Below, in pieces: positions 1-7,642 of a DNA stretch of 19,900 bases. The number at the start of each line of letters is the position of its first letter. The first letter of the stretch is position 1. Under the pieces are notes generated by a model. The model was not told the DNA's origin. It did not search any database and saw nothing but the letters and a program-made list of their open reading frames with translations. The stretch comes from CAYJAD01 sp964371835 (GTDB taxonomy: Bacteria; Desulfobacterota; Desulfovibrionia; Desulfovibrionales; Desulfovibrionaceae), in assembly GCA_964371835.1 (NCBI GenBank), contig CAYJOP010000035.1:1-19900 (forward strand), read 5' to 3'. The position numbers were made by a program, and so were the translations under genes.

Positions 1-119
1 GTTAAAAATGTTTTGTTTTCGTTGTGTTATGTGCTTTTTCAGTGCCGACTATTTACTCTGTCCACCTAACAGGGAGCAAAGTAAAGAGGAAATTTTTAAT
101 AATACACATTGTATGAAAT

Positions 120-671
120 TTATTTCTTCTTGGCTGCTTGGCTTTTCTTCCAAACATTAAAGTGACATAATGCCATAAACCCATGGCCAATTGCATAAAT
201 AGCAAGAGCATAAGCCGCGTAGCGATGATAGTCCAAAAAATCAACAGATAATTTAGGGTCACTTTCCCAAAGCAAATACCAAATAAATCCAAAAGCAACA
301 GTTAAAAAGAAAGATACAAAGCCAAATCCTTGTATAACACCTGGCAAACCACCAGGACGTGGTGCTGGTATATTACCTTGGCTTACCTTTTCAATATCTT
401 TTCTTAATTGCACTGTATCTGCCCAAAGATACGGGAAAAAGTATTTAAAACCACGTCGTTTTAAACTCACAATTAAAAAAATACAGACAAAGGGCACAAG
501 CAAAAGGCCTAGCTCTATATGCCATGAATCAATAAATGGTTCACGCACAATTTTAATTAATTGTGCCCAAACAAAAACTATTGCAAGCACATGCCATATT
601 CTTATAAAAGGTGTTTGGAAAAACCCAAAAAACTTCCAAAGTAGTTTGAACTGATCAAAAAAACATCGCAT
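120..671 (-). CDS. Four-helix membrane protein, b-type cytochrome (b561 / hydrogenase cytochrome b)-like
   Basis: The 183-residue protein has four hydrophobic segments at about residues 24-42, 50-70, 114-135 and 148-171. Histidines lie in or next to them (H27, H51, H149, H163, H170). H149 and H163 are 14 residues apart in the last helix, a spacing seen for haem ligands in bacterial b-type cytochromes. I infer a small cytoplasmic-membrane haem b protein that passes electrons between the quinone pool and a partner oxidoreductase. No partner gene is in view. Two in-frame ATGs exist. I chose the one at 671 because an AGGAG (678-682) sits 6 bases before it but directly abuts the ATG at 677. The C-terminus is lysine-rich (KKSQAAKKK), probably cytoplasmic. 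The fold is moderately supported, the exact family is not. An uncharacterised membrane protein without haem remains possible. Confidence 0.6.
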   Translation of the reverse strand: MRCFFDQFKLLWKFFGFFQTPFIRIWHVLAIVFVWAQLIKIVREPFIDSWHIELGLLLVPFVCIFLIVSLKRRGFKYFFPYLWADTVQLRKDIEKVSQGNIPAPRPGGLPGVIQGFGFVSFFLTVAFGFIWYLLWESDPKLSVDFLDYHRYAAYALAIYAIGHGFMALCHFNVWKKSQAAKKK

Positions 672-759
672 ATGCATCTCCTATGTAAATTTTAATTGTT
701 TCCAAAATGATATTAGTATTTATTTAACAAATAGTAAATAGTACAAAATTAATATCAAG

Positions 760-888
760 AATTCAGAGTCCTGCAAAATTTTTTTTACTTTATTTTTGTG
801 CTTTTGCAGTAAATTTGCATGTGCTAGAAAATTAAGCTGTGCAGGACAAAAGACTCAGTACAATTTATTGTGCAGAACTCTTGAATTA
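760..888 (+). repeat. Modular intergenic repeat, copy 1 (short form)
   Basis: This 129-base element has inverted ends: AGAGTCCTGCA at 765-775 and the complement of AGAGTTCTGCA at 870-880. The pairing extends weakly into flanking AATTC/GAATT. Inside, GTCCTGCA (768-775) is matched by a perfect inverted copy TGCAGGAC (840-847), which bounds a left module of about 83 bases. The right module contains a short hairpin, GTACAAT/ATTGTGC (858-873). The left module matches copy 2 (7363-7447) at roughly nine of ten positions by eye, with a two-base indel. The middle segment of copy 2, about 85 bases, is absent here. It lies between two divergently transcribed genes and has no ORF of its own. Confidence 0.85.
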
Positions 889-904
889 TATTCTCACCTA
901 GAGC

Positions 905-933
905 TTTACGAACTATTTTATGATTGTTATAGT
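905..933 (+). promoter_or_regulatory. Candidate sigma-70 promoter for the histidinol-phosphatase gene
   Basis: TTTACG (905-910) and TATAGT (928-933) are separated by 17 bases and end 27 bases before the ATG at 961. The match is partial (four of six at -35, five of six at -10) in AT-rich DNA, so it is only a candidate. Confidence 0.4.
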
Positions 934-960
934 TTACACATAACATAAAACGAGGACTAT

Positions 961-1779
961 ATGATTACAGCTGACTTGCATAACCACACCCTTTATTCAC
1001 ATGGTAAAGACTCTGTTGAAGCCATGTGGAAATCTGCGCAGGACAAGGGTATTAGCCTTTTTGGTTTTACAGAGCACTCGCCAAGACCCAATAACTACAC
1101 ATACACCAATGAGTATAGGGAAAAGCTGACTAAGTTCTTTCCCAAGTATGTGGCAGAAGTTTTAAGCTTAAAACAATTATACCCTGAACAAATTTTACTT
1201 GGCATTGAAATGGACTGGATGGAAAAAGAGGTTGATTTTATTAAAAAAGCTCTTGGATCATATGATTTTGATTATGTTATTGGCAGTGTGCATTTCTTAA
1301 AAACTTGGGGTTATGACGATGACCCCATGGATTGGAAAAAGCTCAATCAAGATAATTGCCATATACACTATGCCAATTATTTTAAAACTGTTGGCAAAAT
1401 GGCGAGCAGCGGACTTTTTAACATAGCTGCTCACCTTGATTTAATTAAAATATTTTCCATTGAGTATTTTGGACCTTGGATTAAAACAGCTAAAGCCCAA
1501 AACATTGTAGGTGATACGCTTACAAAAATTAAAGAAGCTCATATGTCTTTAGAAGTTTCTTCTGCTGGACTTCGTAAAGTCTGCAAAGAAATTTACCCTT
1601 GTCCTGAAATAATGCAAATGGCTAAAGAGCTTAAGCTGCCCATAAGTTTTGGCTCAGATGCACACAATGTAAACGACGTTGGAGCAGATTTTGACAAGCT
1701 TGCACTTTATGCGCGTAAGTATGACTATGAGCATAGTGTCTGGTTTTGCCAAGGACAAATGTTTACACGAGAATTTTAG
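961..1779 (+). CDS. Histidinol-phosphatase, HisJ-type PHP family
   Basis: The 272-residue protein is a PHP-domain metallo-phosphoesterase. The expected metal-binding motifs appear in order: D-L-H-N-H (H7, H9), TEH (E38, H39), GIEMD (E83), GSVH (H111), AAHLD (H158) and GSDAH (D233, H235). The EVSSAGLRK segment around residue 198 is typical of the HisJ/HisK branch, which dephosphorylates L-histidinol phosphate to L-histidinol in histidine biosynthesis. Length suits the family. A GAGG sits a few bases before the ATG. No other his gene is in the window, which is common for HisJ. The next gene begins three bases after this stop, so the two are probably co-transcribed. Another small phosphate ester as substrate is possible. 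Confidence 0.85.
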   Translation: MITADLHNHTLYSHGKDSVEAMWKSAQDKGISLFGFTEHSPRPNNYTYTNEYREKLTKFFPKYVAEVLSLKQLYPEQILLGIEMDWMEKEVDFIKKALGSYDFDYVIGSVHFLKTWGYDDDPMDWKKLNQDNCHIHYANYFKTVGKMASSGLFNIAAHLDLIKIFSIEYFGPWIKTAKAQNIVGDTLTKIKEAHMSLEVSSAGLRKVCKEIYPCPEIMQMAKELKLPISFGSDAHNVNDVGADFDKLALYARKYDYEHSVWFCQGQMFTREF

Positions 1780-1781
1780 TT

Positions 1782-3224
1782 ATGAGCTTACGCCTCATTA
1801 GTGTTAAAAATGCAAGTGTTACCCTGCACAGCCATGGACAGCACTTTCAAGTACTAAAAAATATCAACTTTACACTTAAAAAAGGTGAACATATTGCCAT
1901 TTTGGGTGAAAATGGCGCAGGAAAGTCCACTTTTTTGCGCGTTCTTGCTGGCGAAACTTGGATTGATAATAATTTTGGTAGCATTGCATGGCTTTATAAT
2001 GGAGTGGCAGAAAACTCTCCCATCATGGCAAGGCGCATGACTGCCCTTGTTAGTGCAAGCAAGCAAGAACAATATACACGTTATAATTTTATCCTAACTG
2101 GCTTAGATATTTTACTAACTTCCTTTAGCAAAAGTCATCAAAACTTAAGCGAAATTGAGCAGCATCAAAAAGCTTACCATATGGCTAAGCAATTAAATTG
2201 TGAAGCCCTTTTGCGTATGCAGGCCCATGCTCTATCACAAGGGCAATTGCGCTTGCTACTACTTGGTCAAGCCATATTACAAGAACCGAAAGTCTTGCTA
2301 CTTGATGAGTATTTAGATGGATTAGACTCTAGCACTCGTCAGCATTTATTCGAAATATTAAAACAAATTTCTTCAAACACCAGTTTGGTCATCAGCACAC
2401 ATCGCACTCAAAGCCTTGTACCTTGGGTTAACAAAAAACTTTATTTATATAACGGACAGTTACACTCAGCACCAACAACAATAAAAACTGTTGCACAAAG
2501 CACAATAGTGCAAAACCCAAAAAAAATATTACAAAATACTACTCAGCCCATCATTGCACTAAAAAATGCAACGGTTTTTGTGCAACGAGTCGCAGTGCTC
2601 CACCGTATAAGCTGGGAGCTACATAAGAATGAAAATTGGTGTATAGAAGGCAGTAATGGTGCTGGAAAGTCAACCTTTTTGCGACTTTTGGCTGGCGATG
2701 AACACCCTGCTGTTGGCGGAAGCATTAAAAGGCATTTTTCAAAGTTATATCCTCATGAGCAAAATACCACTAAGCTTGAACATATTCGCCATGCCATGCA
2801 TCTTGTATCTGACCATGAGCAGGCTTGTTATGGCTATAATTTAACAGCGCTTGAGCTAATACTTTCTGGCATTGATAATGTCATGGGCACTTATAAAGAT
2901 TATGACTCAGTGCAAATTGAAAATGCTCTAGCACTACTAAAAAATTTTGGTCTTAGCTTGCTCGAAAAAAGACGTATTCGCACCCTTTCCACAGGGCAAT
3001 TACGACGTTTATTTATTGCCAGAGCATTTATTTCAAATCCAGAAGTTTTATTGCTTGACGAACCTTTTTCTGGTTTAGACAAAACATCACGCCACCAATG
3101 CATGAACAATATTGAAAATTTAGCAGGAGATGTTTGTGTAATACTAGTGTCACATCACCTTGATGACCATGTGGCATCCATTAATCGTAATGCACGGCTT
3201 GAAAATGGTTTTTTGTTTTCTTAA
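1782..3224 (+). CDS. modF: ModF-like ABC protein with two fused ATPase domains
   Basis: The 480-residue protein has two complete ABC ATPase domains and no membrane segment. Domain 1 has Walker A GENGAGKST (42-50), signature LSQGQ (151-155), Walker B LLLDE (172-176) and switch His 207. Domain 2 has GSNGAGKST (290-298), LSTGQ (402-406), LLLDE (423-427) and His 458. All key residues are intact. Length and layout resemble ModF (PhrA), a molybdate-linked cytoplasmic ABC protein of unclear role. The name is a family call, since no modABC genes are here to support molybdate. The frame is open back to a TTG at 1746, but that start would lie inside the upstream gene. The ATG at 1782, just after the upstream stop, gives the usual N-terminus. 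Confidence 0.7.
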   Translation: MSLRLISVKNASVTLHSHGQHFQVLKNINFTLKKGEHIAILGENGAGKSTFLRVLAGETWIDNNFGSIAWLYNGVAENSPIMARRMTALVSASKQEQYTRYNFILTGLDILLTSFSKSHQNLSEIEQHQKAYHMAKQLNCEALLRMQAHALSQGQLRLLLLGQAILQEPKVLLLDEYLDGLDSSTRQHLFEILKQISSNTSLVISTHRTQSLVPWVNKKLYLYNGQLHSAPTTIKTVAQSTIVQNPKKILQNTTQPIIALKNATVFVQRVAVLHRISWELHKNENWCIEGSNGAGKSTFLRLLAGDEHPAVGGSIKRHFSKLYPHEQNTTKLEHIRHAMHLVSDHEQACYGYNLTALELILSGIDNVMGTYKDYDSVQIENALALLKNFGLSLLEKRRIRTLSTGQLRRLFIARAFISNPEVLLLDEPFSGLDKTSRHQCMNNIENLAGDVCVILVSHHLDDHVASINRNARLENGFLFS

Positions 3225-3238
3225 ACGCACATAATTAG

Positions 3239-3267
3239 TAGACCTTAAAATTAATATGTACTATACT
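3239..3267 (+). promoter_or_regulatory. Candidate promoter for the tandem rhodanese genes
   Basis: TAGACC (3239-3244), a 17-base spacer and TATACT (3262-3267) precede a strong GGAGG at 3276-3280 and the ATG at 3285. The implied leader is only about 11 bases, so the call is weak. Confidence 0.3.
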
Positions 3268-3284
3268 CCCATTGTGGAGGTCTT

Positions 3285-3689
3285 ATGAAAAAACATTTTT
3301 TTGCTTTTTTATATGTCGTTTTAGCCCTCTGTTTTAGCACAGCTGCTTTTGCTAAAACTGTACATATTCTCAGCACCGAAGCCATCAAATACATTGAAAA
3401 TCCTTTACCAAACATGGTAGTTTTGGATGTGAGAACAAAACAAGAATATACCGTTGGGCATCTACCTGGGGCCATTCTTATTGATTTTTATGACCCAAAT
3501 TTTGATGATAAATTAGCCTCACTTGACCCTAATGTTCCTTACTTATTATATTGCCGCACTGGCAATAGAACACATAAATCCATTAAAACTATGGAAAAAA
3601 TGGGTTTCACTCGAATCATTCATATGAAAGATGGTATAACAGCTTGGAATACTAATGAATTTCCTTTAAGATACGGACCTCCAAAGTAG
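3285..3689 (+). CDS. Exported single-domain rhodanese-like protein (first of tandem pair)
   Basis: This is a 134-residue protein with a clear Sec signal peptide (MKKHFFAF..., cleavage likely after AFA at residue 23) and one rhodanese domain. It has the LDVRTKQEY and GHLPGAI motifs and an active-site loop C-R-T-G-N-R with catalytic Cys90. The six-residue loop suits sulfur transfer rather than a phosphatase. It is expected in the periplasm, carrying persulfide sulfur from a donor such as thiosulfate or polysulfide to an unknown acceptor. A strong ribosome site, TGGAGG, lies four bases before the ATG. A paralogue follows 17 bases downstream and probably shares the transcript. Confidence 0.85.
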   Translation: MKKHFFAFLYVVLALCFSTAAFAKTVHILSTEAIKYIENPLPNMVVLDVRTKQEYTVGHLPGAILIDFYDPNFDDKLASLDPNVPYLLYCRTGNRTHKSIKTMEKMGFTRIIHMKDGITAWNTNEFPLRYGPPK

Positions 3690-3706
3690 TATTCACCTAC
3701 AAATAG

Positions 3707-4123
3707 ATGAGTAAAAGCATGAAGAATACAATATTTTTTTTACTTTGTGTAACTTTATGTTTTTTTATTTACACGCAATCTAATGCTGAAAACATTGATA
3801 TAACAAGCAAAGAAGCAATTCAATATCTTACTAATCCATTACCAAATATGATTTTTATTGATACGCGAGAAGAACGCCAATACAATGAAGGCCATATTCC
3901 TGGTGCCATTTCCATTGACCTTATGTCTGCAAATTTTGAAGAAACCATTAAGAAACTCAACCCACATACACCATATGTTCTGTATTGTAATATTGGTCGC
4001 AGCAGTGCTGAAGCTTTTAGAATTATGCAAAACCTTGGTTTTACGAACATGTACCACATGAAGGATGGCATAACAGGCTGGAATGCGAACAATTTTCCAC
4101 TAATAAGAAATTTTGACTATTAA
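3707..4123 (+). CDS. Exported single-domain rhodanese-like protein (second of tandem pair)
   Basis: The 138-residue protein is a paralogue of the preceding gene. Shared features are NPLPNM, the D-(V/T)-R motif, GH(L/I)PGAI, an active-site cysteine and the ending MKDGIT(A/G)WN.N.FPL. Its active-site loop differs, C-N-I-G-R-S with Cys94, so the catalytic cysteine is kept but the anion-binding loop has changed. A hydrophobic N-terminus with probable cleavage after SNA (residue 27) indicates export. Two starts are possible, ATG 3707 and ATG 3719, and neither has a strong ribosome site. The later one would give a more ordinary signal peptide (MKNTIFF). The stop lies one base from the convergent permease gene. 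This looks like a local duplication followed by divergence. Confidence 0.82.
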   Translation: MSKSMKNTIFFLLCVTLCFFIYTQSNAENIDITSKEAIQYLTNPLPNMIFIDTREERQYNEGHIPGAISIDLMSANFEETIKKLNPHTPYVLYCNIGRSSAEAFRIMQNLGFTNMYHMKDGITGWNANNFPLIRNFDY

Positions 4124-4124
4124 C

Positions 4125-5027
4125 TTAGCGCAACAAAAGAATAGCCGCCCCAAGGCAAGCAATACAAGACCCTATAATACTACCCAGCGAAGGCATGCGT
4201 CGCTCGGCAATGCCGCTCACAAATAAAAGGGCCACTGGCTGCAAACCTATAAGCGTTGCGGCAACTGCGGCTGGGCAATTTTGCAAGGCCACATTGGATA
4301 GCCATATACCACCCACCGAACCAAAAAAACAGCCCAAGAAAAAAAGCTTTATAAGCTCTGGATGATGCCTAAAATTTTGCCAAGTGCTTCTTACTCTGTG
4401 TAAACGAATTGCCACAATCCAAAGGGCAACTGATGCTGCTAAATTACGCCAAAAAGTGAAATATAGCGCAGTCATACCATAATTTAAAACTTCCTTACCC
4501 CACATAAAAGCAAGACCTAAGGTACAAGCGGAGGTTAAGGCAAGAGCAATTCCTATGATGCGTTGCCTTGGTGAGGCAGTTTTTGCGCCCACTGGACCAT
4601 GTCGCCGTTCAGCCAATGTTACCATAATAACACCGCCAGTTGCTATTAGTATACCTGCAACACCTTGAAAACCAAGATATTCTTCTAAAAACAAAACGCC
4701 TAGTAATGCAGTTACGCAAGTGGAGAGGGAGTTGCAAATAAGGGCTGACCGAATACCAATGCGAGGGATACTCTCATACACGCACCAATCTGTGCCCATT
4801 ATTCCAACAATTCCTGACAAAGCAGCTAGAAAAATTATATAGAAATCAATGTATTGTAATTGGCCAAATATAATGCAAAGAGCAAGCAAGATAGCCGATG
4901 CCAGCGGTTGGCGTAGCATCATAAACGAATGCGCACCAAGGGTGCGAGAAATGTTAGCATGAATGATGCTTGAGCAAGCCCAAGAAAATGCCGTGCCAAG
5001 CCCAGCAATTACGCCAATAGTCATCAT
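4125..5027 (-). CDS. EamA/DMT-family transporter (10-TM permease)
   Basis: The 300-residue, highly hydrophobic protein has two homologous halves, about residues 5-138 and 158-299, each with five predicted helices. This is the usual layout of EamA/RhaT-type drug/metabolite transporters. Typical features are the early FSWACSSI segment, a first-half ending in LGFQGVAGILIATGGVIMV, and a second half with LQPVALLFVSG near the end. It should move a small metabolite across the cytoplasmic membrane. The substrate cannot be inferred. Two ATGs start the frame (5027 and 5024), with a GGCGGA-like ribosome site upstream. It is transcribed divergently from thiS and convergently with the rhodanese gene. A thiamin-related substrate is possible from its position only. 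Confidence 0.8.
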   Translation of the reverse strand: MMTIGVIAGLGTAFSWACSSIIHANISRTLGAHSFMMLRQPLASAILLALCIIFGQLQYIDFYIIFLAALSGIVGIMGTDWCVYESIPRIGIRSALICNSLSTCVTALLGVLFLEEYLGFQGVAGILIATGGVIMVTLAERRHGPVGAKTASPRQRIIGIALALTSACTLGLAFMWGKEVLNYGMTALYFTFWRNLAASVALWIVAIRLHRVRSTWQNFRHHPELIKLFFLGCFFGSVGGIWLSNVALQNCPAAVAATLIGLQPVALLFVSGIAERRMPSLGSIIGSCIACLGAAILLLR

Positions 5028-5167
5028 ATAAAGTCCGCCAAAAAAGTTTGCTTATGCACTTTGGACCTCTGAATGCAAATTGTCAATATTTTTTCCTAAG
5101 CTTTGAGGCTTGCATTTGTATGTAAAGCAAGGTATTTTTCCAAATTACACAAGTGGTGGTAATCAAA

Positions 5168-5380
5168 ATGAATGATACAATGCAAATTAAGTTAAATGGT
5201 GAAAATATAAATCTTAGCCAAGGTACAACAATTTCAAGATTACTCGAGCTTGAAAAGCTTGACCCAAGGGTTGTTGTGGCTGAGCTTAATGCTAAAATTT
5301 TGCCTTGCGAGGATTTTGAAACAACCATACTTAAGCAAGATGACACATTGGAATTATTACATTTTGTAGGGGGTGGCTAA
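5168..5380 (+). CDS. thiS: ThiS sulfur-carrier protein
   Basis: This is a 70-residue beta-grasp protein ending in FVGGG. The C-terminal glycine is the residue that becomes a thiocarboxylate and delivers sulfur to the thiazole synthase ThiG. Features include MQIKLNGENI near the start, VVVAELN in the middle and the diglycine tail. I chose the ATG at 5168 because a GTGGTGG run lies about eight bases upstream. A GTG at 5153 would add five residues, and an ATG at 5180 lacks a ribosome site. The TAA overlaps the thiG ATG by one base. The adenylating partner ThiF is not in the window. No TPP riboswitch is seen upstream. Confidence 0.92.
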   Translation: MNDTMQIKLNGENINLSQGTTISRLLELEKLDPRVVVAELNAKILPCEDFETTILKQDDTLELLHFVGGG

Positions 5381-6150
5381 TGGATTTTCATGGTTTTAGC
5401 ATAGGGGGTGAAACTCTTTCAAGCCGTCTTTTTATTGGCACTGGCAAGTACGGTGCTGACAGCCTAATACCAGATGTTGCAAAAGCTTCACAATCCAACG
5501 TAATTACAGTTGCTTTGCGCCGTGTACAAAAAGGTGAGCAAGGCGTCATGTCACACATACCTAAACATATGAAATTATTACCAAATACCTCTGGCGCACG
5601 CAACGCAGATGAGGCCGTTCGCCTTGCGCGCTTGGCGCGTGCAGCAGGATGTGGCAATTGGATTAAAATTGAAGTAATCTCCGACACCCGTTATCTTTTA
5701 CCAGATGGTTATGAAACCGCAAAAGCTACCGAAATTCTTGCCAAAGATGATTTTATTGTACTGCCATATATGAACCCAGACCTCTATGTAGCTCGCTCCC
5801 TTGTGGATGCAGGGGCAGCAGCTGTTATGCCACTTGGCGCGCCCATTGGCACAAACCGAGGTTTGCGCACCAAAGAAATGATAAGAATTTTGATTGATGA
5901 AATTGACCTACCCATTGTGGTTGATGCTGGCATTGGCAAACCCTCACAAGCCTGTGAAGCTATGGAAATGGGTGCCGCGGCTTGTCTTGTTAATACTGCC
6001 ATAGCTTCCGCCGCTGACCCCATTGCCATGGCTAAGGCTTTTTGTGATGCAGTGCGAGCAGGAAGGGCAGCCTATGTGGCTGGCCTTGGAGCAGAAGTTC
6101 AAGGGCAAGCCGTTGCATCATCTCCATTGACTGGCTTTTTGGATTCATAA
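5380..6150 (+). CDS. thiG: Thiazole synthase ThiG
   Basis: The 256-residue protein has the full TIM-barrel pattern of ThiG: SRLFIGTGKY near the start, the Schiff-base lysine in NWIKIEVI (K96), PLGAPIGTNRG, VVDAGIGKPSQA and GAAACLVNTAI. It condenses 1-deoxy-D-xylulose 5-phosphate, dehydroglycine from ThiH and sulfur from ThiS into the thiazole phosphate of thiamin. Its start overlaps the thiS stop and its stop overlaps the thiH start, each by one base (TAATG). This indicates translational coupling and equal dosage. Length matches the family. Confidence 0.95.
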   Translation: MDFHGFSIGGETLSSRLFIGTGKYGADSLIPDVAKASQSNVITVALRRVQKGEQGVMSHIPKHMKLLPNTSGARNADEAVRLARLARAAGCGNWIKIEVISDTRYLLPDGYETAKATEILAKDDFIVLPYMNPDLYVARSLVDAGAAAVMPLGAPIGTNRGLRTKEMIRILIDEIDLPIVVDAGIGKPSQACEAMEMGAAACLVNTAIASAADPIAMAKAFCDAVRAGRAAYVAGLGAEVQGQAVASSPLTGFLDS

Positions 6151-7271
6151 TGCAAGAATTTTCTGAACATCTTGACCTATGGAGTCGTGAACGGCGTGAA
6201 AATATCATACAAAATTGCACCGAGTCCAAGGTATTATCTACCCTGTCCAAAGACTATCTAAACCTCGAAGATTTTTTAGTTTTATTAAGCCCTAAAGCCT
6301 TACCCCACCTTGAGAGTATGGCAAGGCGAGCCAAAGCTGAAACACTGCGCCATTTTGGCAGAGCTGTGCATTTATTTACGCCATTATATCTTTCTGATTA
6401 CTGCACAAATCAATGCCGCTATTGCGGATTTAACGCAAAAAATAGTCAACCAAGAACTCACTTAAACCTTGATGAAGCTCATGCAGAAGCTAAGGCCATT
6501 GCCCAAACTGGCCTTGGGCATATTTTGCTTTTAACTGGTGATGCAAGGGCCAAAGCTTCGCCTGAATATATTGCCAGCGTTGCCAAACGTATTAAGCCTC
6601 TTTTTGCCTCGGTGGGTGTTGAGGTCTACGCCATGAGTGTTGATGAATATGCCATGCTGGTAAATAATGGCGTTGATAGTATGACGCTTTTTCAAGAAAC
6701 ATATAATCCTGAATTGTATGATTGGTTGCACCCCAAGGGACCAAAACGTGACTATACTTATAGGCTTAATGCTCCAAATAGAGCGGTGCTTGGGGGTATG
6801 TATAGCGTAAATGTAGGTGCACTGCTGGGTCTTGATAAACTTGAGCATGACGGCTTTTGCACCGCTTTACATGCTTGGTGGTTACAAAGGCAAAATGCTG
6901 GAGTTGAAGTCAATGTGTCTGTACCTCGCCTTTGTCCGCATGAAGGTAATTTTGAAGTGCCGCACGCCTTGGACGACCGAAGATTTGTTCAATACATAAC
7001 AGCGCTCCGATGCTTTTTGCCAAGGGCTGGCATAACAGTTTCAAGTCGTGAATCTGCCTTTATTCGCAATCACATTATTGACCTTGGTGTCACTAGAGTT
7101 TCGGCTGGAGTTTCCACAGCAGTTGGCGGGCGCGCCACTGAGGGTAGCGAGGTTGGCCAATTTGAAATTGCTGATCATCGTAGTGTTGATGAAATGGTAA
7201 AAGCCCTTGCTAATGCTGGTTATCAAGCTGTTTGTAAAGATTGGCAGGATTTTAGAGCCACAGAACTATAA
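6150..7271 (+). CDS. thiH: 2-iminoacetate synthase ThiH (radical SAM tyrosine lyase)
   Basis: The 373-residue protein carries the radical-SAM cluster motif C-x3-C-x2-C as CTNQCRYC (C85, C89, C92), followed by GFNAKN, the usual ThiH context. It cleaves tyrosine with SAM to give dehydroglycine (2-iminoacetate) and p-cresol, supplying ThiG under anaerobic conditions. Other family segments are LLLTGDARAKAS, LFQETYNPELYD and NVSVPRLCPHEG. It is the last gene of the thiS-thiG-thiH cluster, starting in a TAATG overlap with thiG. Family length is normal. No terminator-like hairpin follows. About 90 bases downstream lies copy 2 of the intergenic repeat, where thiF might have been expected. Confidence 0.95.
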   Translation: MQEFSEHLDLWSRERRENIIQNCTESKVLSTLSKDYLNLEDFLVLLSPKALPHLESMARRAKAETLRHFGRAVHLFTPLYLSDYCTNQCRYCGFNAKNSQPRTHLNLDEAHAEAKAIAQTGLGHILLLTGDARAKASPEYIASVAKRIKPLFASVGVEVYAMSVDEYAMLVNNGVDSMTLFQETYNPELYDWLHPKGPKRDYTYRLNAPNRAVLGGMYSVNVGALLGLDKLEHDGFCTALHAWWLQRQNAGVEVNVSVPRLCPHEGNFEVPHALDDRRFVQYITALRCFLPRAGITVSSRESAFIRNHIIDLGVTRVSAGVSTAVGGRATEGSEVGQFEIADHRSVDEMVKALANAGYQAVCKDWQDFRATEL

Positions 7272-7359
7272 AACCATTAGCCTAATTCATCATATTACAC
7301 TTGCAAAATTGCTTACTATTATGCATTTGAATGCACTAACATCATTAAATTAAACTAAA

Positions 7360-7572
7360 TTAAGAGTCCTGCACAATTATTTTTCAACTTTATTTTTGTG
7401 CTTTTGCAGTCAATTCGCATATGCTAGAAAATTTAGCTGTGCAGGACAAAAAACATAAAAAATCAATCGCTTAACAGCGAAGCAAGGTTCCGCCTATTCT
7501 TGATTTTTGGTCGTATTGACTATCGTCAACGCTCCAAAAAACTCAGCACAATAGATTGTGCAGGAATCTTAA
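7360..7572 (+). repeat. Modular intergenic repeat, copy 2 (long form)
   Basis: The 213-base element is bounded by inverted ends TTAAGAGTCCTGCAC (7360-7374) and, on the other strand, TTAAGATTCCTGCAC (7558-7572), with one mismatch. An inner perfect inverted pair, GTCCTGCAC (7366-7374) and GTGCAGGAC (7439-7447), bounds the left module shared with copy 1. A middle module (about 7455-7545) is shared, inverted, with copy 3. A right module holds a perfect hairpin, GCACAAT-AG-ATTGTGC (7546-7561). TTAA sits at both outer edges and could be a target duplication or part of the inverted ends. It has no plausible ORF. It fills most of the 371-base gap between thiH and the glycan island. Confidence 0.88.
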
Positions 7573-7588
7573 ATTTTTATTTTAATTG

Positions 7589-7615
7589 TGGACAATTAGG
7601 CAATTTGAATATAAT
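7589..7615 (+). promoter_or_regulatory. Candidate promoter at the left end of the glycan island
   Basis: A perfect TATAAT (7610-7615) lies 27 bases before the ATG at 7643. TGGACA (7589-7594) is a five-of-six -35 match but with a short 15-base spacer. The AATTAG between the two boxes also occurs in the pseB promoter region. Confidence 0.45.
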
Positions 7616-7642
7616 CTTGAGTATCAACGGTAAGGGAAAAAT

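Noticed and set aside
53..298. Hydrophobic 81-codon frame on the minus strand
   Set aside because: It is an out-of-frame shadow of the 120-671 membrane protein with no ribosome site.
5028..5167. Possible TPP riboswitch upstream of thiS
   Set aside because: The conserved CUGAGA and ACCUGAUCUGGAUAAUACCAG-type segments are absent. Only a weak AAGC/GCTT hairpin is present.
5366..5377. Three C-terminal glycines in ThiS as unusual
   Set aside because: Some normal ThiS proteins also end in VGGG, so this is not remarkable.
7360..7572. CRISPR array or degenerate transposase gene in the thiH downstream gap
   Set aside because: There are no regularly spaced direct repeats and no meaningful translation. 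The structure is a single element with inverted ends.
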